Shown: positions 25,060 to 33,657 of the stretch, piece by piece
How the letters are laid out: each line of letters begins with the position of its first letter
How positions within the stretch are numbered: position 1 is the stretch's first letter
Assembly (NCBI GenBank): GCA_910575245.1
Contig: CAJTEN010000002.1
Coordinates: 21,185 to 85,184 of the forward strand
Direction of reading: 5' to 3'
Length of the DNA stretch: 64,000 nt
From: Clostridia bacterium
GTDB lineage: Bacteria > Bacillota > Clostridia > Lachnospirales > Lachnospiraceae
Translations under genes and position numbers: made by a program
Notes under the pieces: model-generated
Database searches by the model: none
What the model saw: only the letters and a program-made list of their open reading frames with translations
What the model was told of the DNA's origin: nothing

Positions 25060-26593
25060 CTCCTTTCATAGGCAGGGTGATCTGTATGCAGACCCCGTGC
25101 GGGAAGTTATCGGTTATCGTTACGGTACCTTCCATGTTATTGACATGCTCAGTGATCAGCGCAAGCCCTCTGTGCTTTGACGGATCGGCGGATAGGAGGG
25201 CGTCTGCATCAGAAGTTCCATTATCCCTTATGGACAGCAGTATGGTTTCGTTATCCTGCGCCAGTGTTACCCATGCATTTTCCCCTGACGAGTGCTTGTA
25301 TATATTCGTGACAAGCTCTTTCAGGAGACGGTATACGAAGATATCATATGGAGCAGCGATAAACAGGGAGTCCGGGCATTCAAAAGCAATACGGATATTG
25401 CGGTGCGGGAAGGACTGCGAAATATATTCAAACAGGTTATGATAGTTCTCTTTCAGTGTAAGCTTGGGGAGCATTGCAGGGCGGTAATCCTGCATCCGCT
25501 CACGAATATAAGTGTTCATGCCATCAAGAGTTTCCGTGATGATTTTCCGGATGTCAGGACGGTCTGCCTTTTTCATCATGTTCTTTATGGAAAGCAGGTC
25601 CTGCAGAATGCTGTCATGAAGGAAATTCGCAAATTCGAGGTTTAATTCTTCTTCCTGCTGCAGTCGCTTTAATGCGGCGTGGTATTTGCTATCCCTAGCC
25701 ACTGCACTTTTCCCGTGCCTTAAGTTATAACCCAATACAATATTGCAGGCGTATACAAAGACAAACAGGACATCCAGCATGAGGAAAAACAGTGGAAGGC
25801 AGGCGTCCAAAGCCAGTGCGGCCAGACCGCAGGCGGCAGCTCCGGAGAGCAGGAGCAAGGCTGACTGCCATCTGCTGAATACGGTTGACAGCGGGAGGCT
25901 GCTGTGTTCTTTGCGTATGATGCCGTGGATACTCAGCGAGAACAGCAGGACAGGAAGATATAACCCGAAATTGGAAAGGCGCCCGTTTACTCCTATGGTA
26001 GACAAGCAATATGCCAGGAATAAAATGCTTACTGTTACAAGAGAGAAAAGGATACACTTCCATTCCGCCTTAAAGACAAAGGCAGTCCTCTTTCTATGAA
26101 AGACAGCAAGGAAAAGGAAACAAAGCCAGCCTGTCAGGAACTGTATGCCATAGAACAGGGCAAATATCTTATCTGATACCAACAGGCCGATAAGGGAACA
26201 GATGCAGGTGCCGGACAGGCAGGTGCTTACTGCTTTTTGGAACCGATATCCGCTGCCCTGGAACAAAAACATGAGTATGAATTTTATGGAAACATACCAT
26301 ATAACCGGGCTTAATGCGGAGAAAGCCATATGCGCCATGGAATTGTCTGAAGCTGACAGGAGTATATACCAGCTGTGAAGCGCCAGCAGGCTGCAAAACA
26401 GGGAGATGACCTTATTTTCCCTGACATTGCAGGAGCTGATATAAGTAATGTCTATGAGCATCAGCGAGGACAGGAATAAAGGGACGGTTTCTGTGGCGTT
26501 CACTTCTATATTGCTGTTTATGGTCAGTCCCATATAGCTGATAAGCATAATGGAATTTGCAAGAAGCAGAAGATTTAATGTTATATGCTTCAT
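25028..26593 (-). CDS. Multi-helix sensor histidine kinase (HisKA_3 type)
   Basis: A 521-residue kinase with eight or nine N-terminal membrane helices and little extracellular sequence, so it probably senses from within the membrane. The dimerisation and phosphorylation region carries NFLHDSILQDLLSIKN with the histidine near residue 346, followed by a HATPase domain (LLKELVTNIYKHS, then RDNGTSDAD and a HRGLALITEHV lid). This is the class that partners LuxR-type regulators. Start 26593 has GGAG 7 bases upstream; a GTG at 26656 would add about 20 residues. The gene follows the BceB-type permease on the same strand. Confidence 0.88.
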   Translation of the reverse strand: MKHITLNLLLLANSIMLISYMGLTINSNIEVNATETVPLFLSSLMLIDITYISSCNVRENKVISLFCSLLALHSWYILLSASDNSMAHMAFSALSPVIWYVSIKFILMFLFQGSGYRFQKAVSTCLSGTCICSLIGLLVSDKIFALFYGIQFLTGWLCFLFLAVFHRKRTAFVFKAEWKCILFSLVTVSILFLAYCLSTIGVNGRLSNFGLYLPVLLFSLSIHGIIRKEHSSLPLSTVFSRWQSALLLLSGAAACGLAALALDACLPLFFLMLDVLFVFVYACNIVLGYNLRHGKSAVARDSKYHAALKRLQQEEELNLEFANFLHDSILQDLLSIKNMMKKADRPDIRKIITETLDGMNTYIRERMQDYRPAMLPKLTLKENYHNLFEYISQSFPHRNIRIAFECPDSLFIAAPYDIFVYRLLKELVTNIYKHSSGENAWVTLAQDNETILLSIRDNGTSDADALLSADPSKHRGLALITEHVNNMEGTVTITDNFPHGVCIQITLPMKGDVSYQYFINR

Positions 26594-26724
26594 ATTGGTC
26601 TCCGTTTCTACGATGTTTTTGCGCATGAATGAATATGTGCATCGCCTCTTTTTCACCAGATCTATTATACCATCGATTGGCGGGCATACATACAGGAATC
26701 TTTAGTGGCGGTTTCGTACAGCCT

Positions 26725-28731
26725 TTATTTTGCCAGCACAGCCTTGCAGCAGGTGTGCACGGTCATGCAGTAATAGACCAGATATATGACCAATGTCAGC
26801 ATGATGGCGGCTGTCGTAGGCAAATAGAGCGCAGGGTTGTTTCCCAGAAGATTCTGCATCAGGGCAGTCTTGTATACCAGCGTTGCAAAGATGCAGTCCG
26901 TCAGCCCGAATAAAAAGGGGATGCTGAAAAATGCCGCCGCCTGCCGCTTGATGATTTTCCGGATGGCCTTATCCGGATAGCCCATCTTCCGGAGGATATC
27001 ATAGTCAGATTTCGAATCGGCTATGGACGAAACATTATTAAAGTAAAGGATGCTTCCGGTTGCGATGAAGAACAGCACCACGAGGAAGCCGATCAGCAGG
27101 AAGGTGGAACTGCTCAGGGAAAATATTTCGTGTATTCTGTGAGAACTTCCCTGCAGGTAAGGGCTTGCGTTCAGATATTCTGACAGAGCCTGAAACAGGG
27201 CTTCGTTATCCGCAACGGACTTACCGTTTATGCTGAGGATTTTTACCGCCGGAACTGTATTTTCTGCTATCGTGCGATATAAATTGTCGCTTATGATCAA
27301 AGTGCCGACACTGTTTGCGAATGAAATAGGATTATCCAATGTGACAGCGGATGTTGTAACCGGTATTTCTTCTTTGTTTATGAGCAGCGGATAAACATTG
27401 CCCGTTTCGTCATTATCAGCATCGGGCTGGTATTTTACCAATATACATTCATTGTCCTTTAAGGGAGTAAGCCGTTTCAGGATCTTTTGTCTTCCCTGGG
27501 CTTCCAGAAGAGCTTTATAGTCTGTATAGGAGATACATTCAAACCCTGCTTCCCGCAGGATTTTTTCATTGTCCGAATCCCCTTTGGAGGTGCCGATGCC
27601 ATATTCCATAGGGAGCTGCGACGCAGTGGAAGCAACCTTATAGATATCCGTCTGCCGGAGGATGACGTCATCGCCCAGGGCATATTCGCTTATGATCTGC
27701 CTGATTGCAGCGATATCACTTTCCTGCCCGATCCTGCATTCTATCTCCGACGGTGCCATACGGGATACCGCGGCGATCGGATAGAATAGAGATAAAGCCA
27801 TGACACTTGAAACGGTCAAGGTTGCGGCCGACAATAGTGTGAGCATGATCAGTGTCCGTGCATTGGAACGGATACGGTATAGAAAACCGGGAGAAGTTAT
27901 GATCCTGGTTTGTGTGTAAAATTTGCGTTTGTTTTTCTTTCCGGTCTGGACTGCAAAGGGCAGAAAGGACGCAATAAAAAGCACCGTCCCAAAAAGTATG
28001 AGCGCAGCTGTCAGCATCGCCATCGGATAGAAACTGACTGTAAACCACAAAGATTTCTGTCCCCTTACGATATCGAGCGCAAGGCAGTACCCTGCAATGA
28101 CGGACAGAAAGCCGATGACGGCCGGAAAGCAGTGGAATTTCATGGTCTTTTCTGCACTTTTTTCAAACCGCACCAGATCCATGAGCGATGCCCTGACAAG
28201 GAATCTGCCATTAGAGAGAGCCAATACTATGACAACCACGAAAATAAAGCGGGCTGTCTTCAGGATGGCATGCAGGTTGAAAAAGGGTATTTCCGAAGGA
28301 TCGACCGCCAGATCCAGTAATACCGTAATGCCAAAGACGATCCCTTTATGGAAAAGGCCGCCAAGAAGTATCCCGGCGATAAAAGCGCCGAAACAGGTAA
28401 GCAGGTTCTCAGCGGTCAGGAGAGAGAGGATCGTGGACTTTCTGTATCCCAACAATGCGTAGATACCGAGTTCTTTCGTGCGGCGGCGCAGGAAGAAGCG
28501 GTTTGAATATGACATATAGAAAATAACAAATGCCATAAGAAATACGGAGATCGTCTTACACATCGATTCAACCCGTCCGTCATCTGACATTTTTGCAAGC
28601 ATGACCTTATTCATGGAGAACGAGGTAAATGCAAAAAAGACAGTGATCACGAAGGAAACGGACAATAGATAGAGGGCGTAAAACGAAACATTATTCTTCA
28701 GATTTTTCAGTGCCATAGATAAGTTTTTCAT
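26725..28731 (-). CDS. BceB-type ABC permease (FtsX family)
   Basis: A 668-residue permease with the BceB layout: one N-terminal helix, FtsX-like bundles (RRRTKELGIYALLGYRKSTI near 83-102), and an extracellular domain of about 200 residues between helices seven and eight (around EIECRIGQESDIAAIRQI to ILSINGKSVADNEALFQALS). A terminal FtsX bundle follows with DYDILRKMGYPDKAIRKIIK. BceAB transporters remove bacitracin-like and lantibiotic peptides from their cell-wall target and signal through a partner kinase. It starts 12 bases after the ATPase gene, so the two are co-translated. Confidence 0.9.
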   Translation of the reverse strand: MKNLSMALKNLKNNVSFYALYLLSVSFVITVFFAFTSFSMNKVMLAKMSDDGRVESMCKTISVFLMAFVIFYMSYSNRFFLRRRTKELGIYALLGYRKSTILSLLTAENLLTCFGAFIAGILLGGLFHKGIVFGITVLLDLAVDPSEIPFFNLHAILKTARFIFVVVIVLALSNGRFLVRASLMDLVRFEKSAEKTMKFHCFPAVIGFLSVIAGYCLALDIVRGQKSLWFTVSFYPMAMLTAALILFGTVLFIASFLPFAVQTGKKNKRKFYTQTRIITSPGFLYRIRSNARTLIMLTLLSAATLTVSSVMALSLFYPIAAVSRMAPSEIECRIGQESDIAAIRQIISEYALGDDVILRQTDIYKVASTASQLPMEYGIGTSKGDSDNEKILREAGFECISYTDYKALLEAQGRQKILKRLTPLKDNECILVKYQPDADNDETGNVYPLLINKEEIPVTTSAVTLDNPISFANSVGTLIISDNLYRTIAENTVPAVKILSINGKSVADNEALFQALSEYLNASPYLQGSSHRIHEIFSLSSSTFLLIGFLVVLFFIATGSILYFNNVSSIADSKSDYDILRKMGYPDKAIRKIIKRQAAAFFSIPFLFGLTDCIFATLVYKTALMQNLLGNNPALYLPTTAAIMLTLVIYLVYYCMTVHTCCKAVLAK

Positions 28732-28742
28732 GGATGTCCCTC

Positions 28743-29492
28743 CTATCTTTCCGTGTCTAATCTTGCGACTTCCCGCGCAATGGATTCGTAGAACGTGCGT
28801 CTGTCATCATTTTGCTTCAACAGCTCCCGTATGATACGTCCGTCTTTGAAGATCAAAATACGGTCAGCGAAACTTGCGGCATAGGCATCATGCGTAACCA
28901 TCAGTATGGTGGTGTGGAGTTCTTCATTGGAAGCCTTCAGGGTATTTAATAAATCTGTTGCAGAACTGGAGTCCAGCGCCCCTGTCGGTTCATCGGCAAA
29001 TAAGATGCTTGGCCGTTTTACGATGGCTCTCAAAGCGGATGCCCGCTGCCTCTGCCCGCCGGAAAGCTCGTTTGGGTATTTCTTAAGCTGCTGGCCGATA
29101 CCAAAGGAGTCTGCCAGAGTCTGTACCATGCTCTCGATCTTTTTCGGCGAAAGCTTCTGTAAAGTAAGGGGGACGGCAATATTTTCAAAAATAGTAAGGC
29201 TGTCAAGCAGGAGATATTCCTGAAAAATAAACCCCAGCTTATCCCTGCGGAAATCCGCCGCGCCTGTATCGGTCAATGTCTTAATATTGACACCGTCTAT
29301 TGTGATACTACCGCTTGTGGGTGTATCAATAGTGGAAAGGACATTCAGCAATGTAGTTTTTCCGGATCCCGAAGCGCCCATGATGGCAATAAATTCACTT
29401 TCCGACACACTGAAGGACACTTTATTGAGACTTGGGCGCTGCGCTTTGGCATAAGTTTTTGTTACCTCTTTTGCTTCTAATAATGTAGACAT
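28743..29492 (-). CDS. BceA-type ABC transporter ATP-binding protein
   Basis: A 249-residue ATPase. Walker A GASGSGKTT, Q-loop FIFQEYLLLDSLT, signature LSGGQRQRASALRAIV, Walker B ILFADEPTGALDSSS and H-loop MVTHDAYAASFADR are all intact. This is the MacB/LolD-like subclass that works with FtsX-type permeases, which fits the BceB-type gene 11 bases downstream. Its own start lies 227 bases after the sensor kinase stop, a gap large enough for a promoter answering to the OmpR-type regulator encoded upstream. Confidence 0.92.
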   Translation of the reverse strand: MSTLLEAKEVTKTYAKAQRPSLNKVSFSVSESEFIAIMGASGSGKTTLLNVLSTIDTPTSGSITIDGVNIKTLTDTGAADFRRDKLGFIFQEYLLLDSLTIFENIAVPLTLQKLSPKKIESMVQTLADSFGIGQQLKKYPNELSGGQRQRASALRAIVKRPSILFADEPTGALDSSSATDLLNTLKASNEELHTTILMVTHDAYAASFADRILIFKDGRIIRELLKQNDDRRTFYESIAREVARLDTER

Positions 29493-29719
29493 ATGAAATT
29501 CTCCTTTTCGTTTGATAGCAACATTGTACTTTACGGAAATTGAAAAGGAATGAGTAAAACCGGCAAATATTTTTGCGTGGTTTATTCATGCTGGGAGGCC
29601 GAAAGGCTGAACTGTGTTTATAAAAGCACCCAGAGCAAAATATATTGAAGCAGAGTCATTGATATCATTGAGGATAACTGGTAATCATAGGTTATATGGG
29701 TACATGACAGGAAGAGTTT

Positions 29720-31021
29720 TTAATGCTGTTTTAACGGTAAAATGAGAAAGAAGGTAGCCCCGCCATTCTCAGTATCCCTAAAACCGATTTCCGCAGACAG
29801 TGACCGTGACGATTCTTTTGCAATGCTGAGTCCAAGCCCAAAATGTGATTTATCTGTATGTGAGCTGTCTGCACAATAAAATCGGTCAAAAATATAAGGC
29901 TTATCCTCTTCGGAAATTCCGCACCCATAGTCAATGATGGATATCGTTAGGCTGCTGCGCGACAGGGCTGCTTTTATTTTGATCGATGTTTCGGTTTTCG
30001 AGTGGGAGACGGCATTGTCCATGAAAATGCTTAAGATCTGGAAAACGCATTCCTGATCCGTATATAGTGCCGGGAAATGGCTGGCCATGAAGTCGGCCTC
30101 TAAAAGTATCCCTTTCTGGCTGCACACCGGTTCGTAGGCTTCGTAAAGAGAGATCAATAAAGTGTCCGGATTTACCGTTGTTTTATTGATCATGCGCGTC
30201 CCTGCATCTGAGGAAGCCAGAAAAAGCATATCTTTGATTAATTTTGTCATATGCAGCAGTTCCGTATCGATAACATTTGTGGCTTTTCGGATAACGGGAA
30301 GCTCCCTGCTCAATCCGTTTATCTTATCGTTATTGGCGAGAATGACGGCAAGCGGCGCCTTTAATTCATGGGAAGCAGAGGCAATAAAATCCTTCTGGCT
30401 TTTCAGGATCTTTTCGGTTGGCTTCATGGCGTATCTCAGTAAAAGGCGGCCGATGACGGCAACACTCAGCAGAGAAACAAACCATATCGTTATAGAAAAG
30501 GGCAGTTGTTTTTTGATCAGATCAAAAGCCGTTTCTCTCTGATACAGCAAACGCAGATGGAATATGGTTCCGTTTTTGTCAACGATCATGGCCGGTATGC
30601 CCCAATAGGTATCATGGGAAACGCCGGAAATGAGAAAGATTCCGCCCTGCGTTGTGGTAGATGTCAGATCTAAGTTTGTCGATAATTCCATATTTAACTG
30701 TTCTGAAAAGTTCTCCAATAAAAGGTTTATGTCAGTTGGAAACAGGGAATTACCTTGATAGACCACGTTTCCTTGTGTGTCCGTCAGCAGGGCGAAAATG
30801 GAATGATTGTCTTCATAAGGCTGAATAACCGCCCGGGGAGCTTTGTGGGGATTTTCCAATTCATAGATCATCAGCACGGAGAGACGCTGGAAAAAAGTAC
30901 TGTCGTTTCGCTGCTTATTATCAGCAGAATTGATACATAATACCCCGATAATGGCAGCGATGACAAGCATAATGGAGCTGACGAAGAGGATATATAGTTT
31001 TTTATATAAATTGTCCAGCAT
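29720..31021 (-). CDS. Sensor histidine kinase of the BceAB locus
   Basis: A 433-residue kinase with two membrane helices (about residues 8-30 and 173-195) enclosing an extracellular domain of about 145 residues. The cytoplasmic part has HisKA IASASHELKAPLAVILAN with the phosphorylated histidine, then a HATPase domain with FMDNAVSHSK, IDYGCGISEED and HFGLGLSIAKESS. The outside domain is larger than in classical BceS kinases, which lack one and rely on the transporter for sensing, so this kinase may sense its ligand itself. It follows its response regulator by 14 bases. Its likely output is the ABC transporter immediately downstream. Confidence 0.9.
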   Translation of the reverse strand: MLDNLYKKLYILFVSSIMLVIAAIIGVLCINSADNKQRNDSTFFQRLSVLMIYELENPHKAPRAVIQPYEDNHSIFALLTDTQGNVVYQGNSLFPTDINLLLENFSEQLNMELSTNLDLTSTTTQGGIFLISGVSHDTYWGIPAMIVDKNGTIFHLRLLYQRETAFDLIKKQLPFSITIWFVSLLSVAVIGRLLLRYAMKPTEKILKSQKDFIASASHELKAPLAVILANNDKINGLSRELPVIRKATNVIDTELLHMTKLIKDMLFLASSDAGTRMINKTTVNPDTLLISLYEAYEPVCSQKGILLEADFMASHFPALYTDQECVFQILSIFMDNAVSHSKTETSIKIKAALSRSSLTISIIDYGCGISEEDKPYIFDRFYCADSSHTDKSHFGLGLSIAKESSRSLSAEIGFRDTENGGATFFLILPLKQH

Positions 31022-31035
31022 TTTGATCTCCAGTG

Positions 31036-31725
31036 TTAATTTCTGTGTTTAACCTCCAGTTTGTAGCCGGAGCCATAAATCGTTTTTATTTCACAAGTAC
31101 TTCCTATTTCCCTTAATCTTTTTCTAAGAAATGAAATATAATTATCCACGTTTCCGGGCAAGATATCCGTATCGGTTCCCCATATTTTGTATATCAGCTG
31201 ATCCCGGGAAATAAGAGTCCGGGGATGATCAAGAAAGGCGGATAATACCTCGGATTCTTTTGCGGTTAAAAGCAGGGAATTGCTGCCGCATGACAAAATG
31301 CGTTCGGTTTGATCGAAGGACAGATCAGAAAAGCTAAGGCGCGTTTCCTGCCTTATCCTGGCGGGACGTCTGGTCAGCGCCCTGATGCGGGCAAGCAGCT
31401 CCGGAATATGAAAAGGTTTTACCAGATAATCATCCGCACCATTGTCCAATCCCTCTATCCGGTCATTTAGTCCTGACATTCCTGTGATAATGATAATGGG
31501 GATTGTAATCTGTTTCCTGCGCATTGCTTTTATGATTGTCATTCCGTCGATGATGGGAAGCATCCGGTCAATAACAGCCAGATCGTAGCAGAATTCTGTG
31601 TTCAATGCATGAAGCATGGCGGTTTCCCCGTCATTGCAGCAGTCAACGACATACCCGGCTTTTTGCAGTTCCTCCTGTATGGAACTACAAAGTCCTGAAT
31701 CGTCTTCAAGCAATAGTATTTTCAT
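31036..31725 (-). CDS. OmpR-family response regulator
   Basis: A 229-residue regulator with acidic residues E7/D8/D9, phospho-acceptor D53 in LAVIDRMLPI and the switch lysine in DDYLVKPFHIPELL. The C-terminal winged helix carries LTAKESEVLSAFLDHP and NVDNYISFLRKRLREIG, typical of OmpR/PhoB proteins. It is the first gene of the minus-strand set regulator, kinase, BceA, BceB. It is divergent from a lipoprotein gene at 31954, and the 228-base gap between them holds AT-rich direct motifs (CTATA...TATAGGATT) that may be its binding sites. Confidence 0.92.
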   Translation of the reverse strand: MKILLLEDDSGLCSSIQEELQKAGYVVDCCNDGETAMLHALNTEFCYDLAVIDRMLPIIDGMTIIKAMRRKQITIPIIIITGMSGLNDRIEGLDNGADDYLVKPFHIPELLARIRALTRRPARIRQETRLSFSDLSFDQTERILSCGSNSLLLTAKESEVLSAFLDHPRTLISRDQLIYKIWGTDTDILPGNVDNYISFLRKRLREIGSTCEIKTIYGSGYKLEVKHRN

Positions 31726-31953
31726 AATATCAAATCCTTTTTTCGTTGATATTCCTTTTTACAGTCCAAGACATTATTAATTATGCCATCGGTTCTGCAA
31801 GGAACTATATACCCTTTCCTATAGTTTAACAGATGATTCTATAAAAATCCTGTAAAAAAAGGCACATAATTTCATTCTGCTTATAGGATTTTTTTAGGAC
31901 CTGGCAGTTACATTCAGTTTATGAAAATTCAAAACAGAAAGGAAAATTTTATT

Positions 31954-32619
31954 ATGAAAAGACAAACAATTTTGAAATGGCTGGCAACCGGAGTGTGTGT
32001 GTTAACTTTAAGCGGATGCGGCACGGGACAGACGGAAGGACAGAAGGAACAGGACATGACTGTAACGGAGCAGCAGGAGGATATGCCGTTAAGTGAGGAT
32101 GAAAATACTGATACTTCGGATGGAACGGGCGGTGCGGATGATCATGGTAACGAAGGAGAGCCCTTGCCGGACGAAGAACCTTTGCCGGACGAGGATACAG
32201 GAAATACAGAGAAGGGAGCAGATGATTCGGCGGAGAAACAGGACAATAACACGGCAAATCATACAGGTGGGAAGGTAGATGCAGACAGCCTGTATACGTC
32301 GGCAGCCCTGACAGGGGGCGTTGTCGATTTTTCGGAAGGGGGATGTACCGTAAGCGCTGCCGTAACGGAAGATGATGGAGCAAGCTGCGTAAGTGCCGCG
32401 CCCGGATATGAAAGTGAGGATACGAACGTGGCAGTTACATATCAGGAGGGATGTGTGGTGCAGATTGCAACCATCTATACTTCGGCCGGGACTGCAGAGC
32501 TGGAGCAGGCGTCTGTGGCTGATATTAAGAAACAGGCGAGTCTTATTATCTATGGAAGTTATACGGATACGCATCATGTGTCGGCGGACAGAATTATTAT
32601 CTGTCATAGGCAAGCCTGA
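31954..32619 (+). CDS. Acidic lipoprotein with low-complexity linker
   Basis: A 221-residue secreted lipoprotein. Start 31954 gives a clean signal peptide (KRQTILKWLATGVCVLTL) and lipobox LSGC; AAAGGA lies 10 bases upstream, whereas 31921 would add a non-signal leader. After the cysteine comes about 90 residues of Glu/Asp/Thr-rich linker with a repeated LPDEEPLPDED. A small C-terminal domain follows (GGVVDFSEGGCTVSAAVTED, later GCVVQIATIYTSAGTAEL) with an even spread of cysteines. No family is recognised. It is divergent from the OmpR-type regulator and may be induced by it as a surface sensor or decoy for peptides. Confidence 0.75.
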   Translation: MKRQTILKWLATGVCVLTLSGCGTGQTEGQKEQDMTVTEQQEDMPLSEDENTDTSDGTGGADDHGNEGEPLPDEEPLPDEDTGNTEKGADDSAEKQDNNTANHTGGKVDADSLYTSAALTGGVVDFSEGGCTVSAAVTEDDGASCVSAAPGYESEDTNVAVTYQEGCVVQIATIYTSAGTAELEQASVADIKKQASLIIYGSYTDTHHVSADRIIICHRQA

Positions 32620-32623
32620 GTAA

Positions 32624-32654
32624 CAGGTCAGCGCATTTACTGCGCTGACCGTGC
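32624..32654. repeat. Hairpin with CATTTACTG apex, related to copies at 48.4 and 54.3 kb
   Basis: GGTCAGCGCA (32626-32635) and TGCGCTGACC (32641-32650) form a perfect 10-bp stem around TTTAC, flanked by ACA and GTG. The apex CATTTACTG and the trailing CCGTG are shared with the hairpin at 48446-48470, although the stems differ. It follows the lipoprotein gene by a few bases, so it may terminate transcription there, but no T-tract follows. Confidence 0.6.
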
Positions 32655-32674
32655 CGGTGGGGGAAGAAAACCGG

Positions 32675-32815
32675 ATGGAAGAGCAGATAAGACAGGTTTT
32701 GCCAAAAGAGAAGGGGCAGGATGGTGAGAGTTACGGTTGTTACGGCGGGATGTCCGTTCATGGCATTAACGAAACTTTATCCCTGTTTGTGTCGATATAT
32801 ACGGTATATCCGTAA
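32675..32815 (+). CDS. Possible 46-residue small protein before the LytTR gene
   Basis: An ATG at 32675 preceded by GGGGGAAG opens a short frame ending 14 bases before the LytTR start. The product contains EEQIRQVLPKEKGQDG and SVHGINETLSLFVSIYTVYP. No family, signal peptide or membrane span is evident. It could be a leader or a decayed remnant; support is only the ribosome-like site and position. Confidence 0.25.
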   Translation: MEEQIRQVLPKEKGQDGESYGCYGGMSVHGINETLSLFVSIYTVYP

Positions 32816-32829
32816 AAGAGGTGGTGAAA

Positions 32830-33546
32830 ATGCTGTCAATAGCAGTATGTGATGACGAAATTATAGAATGCTGCAATATGGCAAGAAAAATTAAAGATAT
32901 TCTGGAAGAGATGGGAAGACCGTGCATCGTCCGCCAGTTCCAAAGCGGCGGCGAACTGCTGCAGGCGTTGGAAAGCTTTGATATTGTTTTTCTTGATATC
33001 ATTATGCAGGATCTGGACGGGATGAAAACAGCACAGATTTTCCGTGAAAAAGCATCTGATAAGATAATAATTTTTGTATCTTCCAGTAGGGAGTATGTGT
33101 TTGAAGCGTATGACGTGGAGGCTTTCCAATATCTTTTGAAGCCTGTGGATGACAGAAAACTGAAAAGGGTACTGCAAAAGGCTGTCCTCAAAACAGAAAG
33201 GTGTTCCCGGGAATTTATCATTGTCAGCAGTGAAAGGCAGAAAAAGAAGGTATTTCTTGATGATATATACTATTTCGAGATAAAGGGGAGAGTGGTTGAC
33301 GTTCATGGTCCGGAAGGCATTTTTACCTACTATGAACAGATAGGGGAGCTGGAGAACAAACTGTGTGATAAAGGTTTTTTCAGGTGCCATAAAAGCTATC
33401 TGGTCAATCTGAAATATGTTGATGTGTATAACAGGCGGGAAGTGACGCTGGAAAACGGAGAAAGGATCGTGATTGCAAAAAGAAGATACGATAAGTTTGT
33501 CCAGGAGGTGCTTAAGGTTATGCGGAAAAATGGAGGGATTTTGTAA
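32830..33546 (+). CDS. LytTR-family response regulator (AgrA/LytR-like)
   Basis: A 238-residue regulator. The receiver domain shows D residues in VCDDE, the phospho-acceptor in VFLDIIMQDLDGM and the lysine in FQYLLKPVDD. The C-terminal half is a LytTR DNA-binding domain (DDIYYFEIKGRVVDVHG, then FFRCHKSYLVNLKYVDVYNR and IAKRRYDKFVQEV). Start 32830 has AAGAGGTGG upstream. No cognate kinase gene is adjacent, so the regulator is an orphan here; it may answer to a kinase elsewhere or be left over from a quorum or bacteriocin locus. Confidence 0.88.
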   Translation: MLSIAVCDDEIIECCNMARKIKDILEEMGRPCIVRQFQSGGELLQALESFDIVFLDIIMQDLDGMKTAQIFREKASDKIIIFVSSSREYVFEAYDVEAFQYLLKPVDDRKLKRVLQKAVLKTERCSREFIIVSSERQKKKVFLDDIYYFEIKGRVVDVHGPEGIFTYYEQIGELENKLCDKGFFRCHKSYLVNLKYVDVYNRREVTLENGERIVIAKRRYDKFVQEVLKVMRKNGGIL

Positions 33547-33607
33547 AACATAATAACCTTGCGGAATAGCAGCAGGGATGCTTTGTCTCTGATAGTATTA
33601 TATGAAT

Positions 33608-33638
33608 TTGACAATAATTATTATAATGGTTATAATAA
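33608..33638 (+). promoter_or_regulatory. ROK gene promoter with 9-bp palindromic operator over the -10
   Basis: TTGACA (33608-33613) and TATAAT (33631-33636) are perfect hexamers 17 bases apart. TTATTATAA (33618-33626) and TTATAATAA (33630-33638) are exact inverted repeats around TGG and cover the -10. A dimeric regulator bound here would block polymerase; the ROK protein encoded 20 bases downstream is the obvious candidate. Confidence 0.8.
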
Positions 33639-33657
33639 ATAAAAGCGGAGCTGTATT

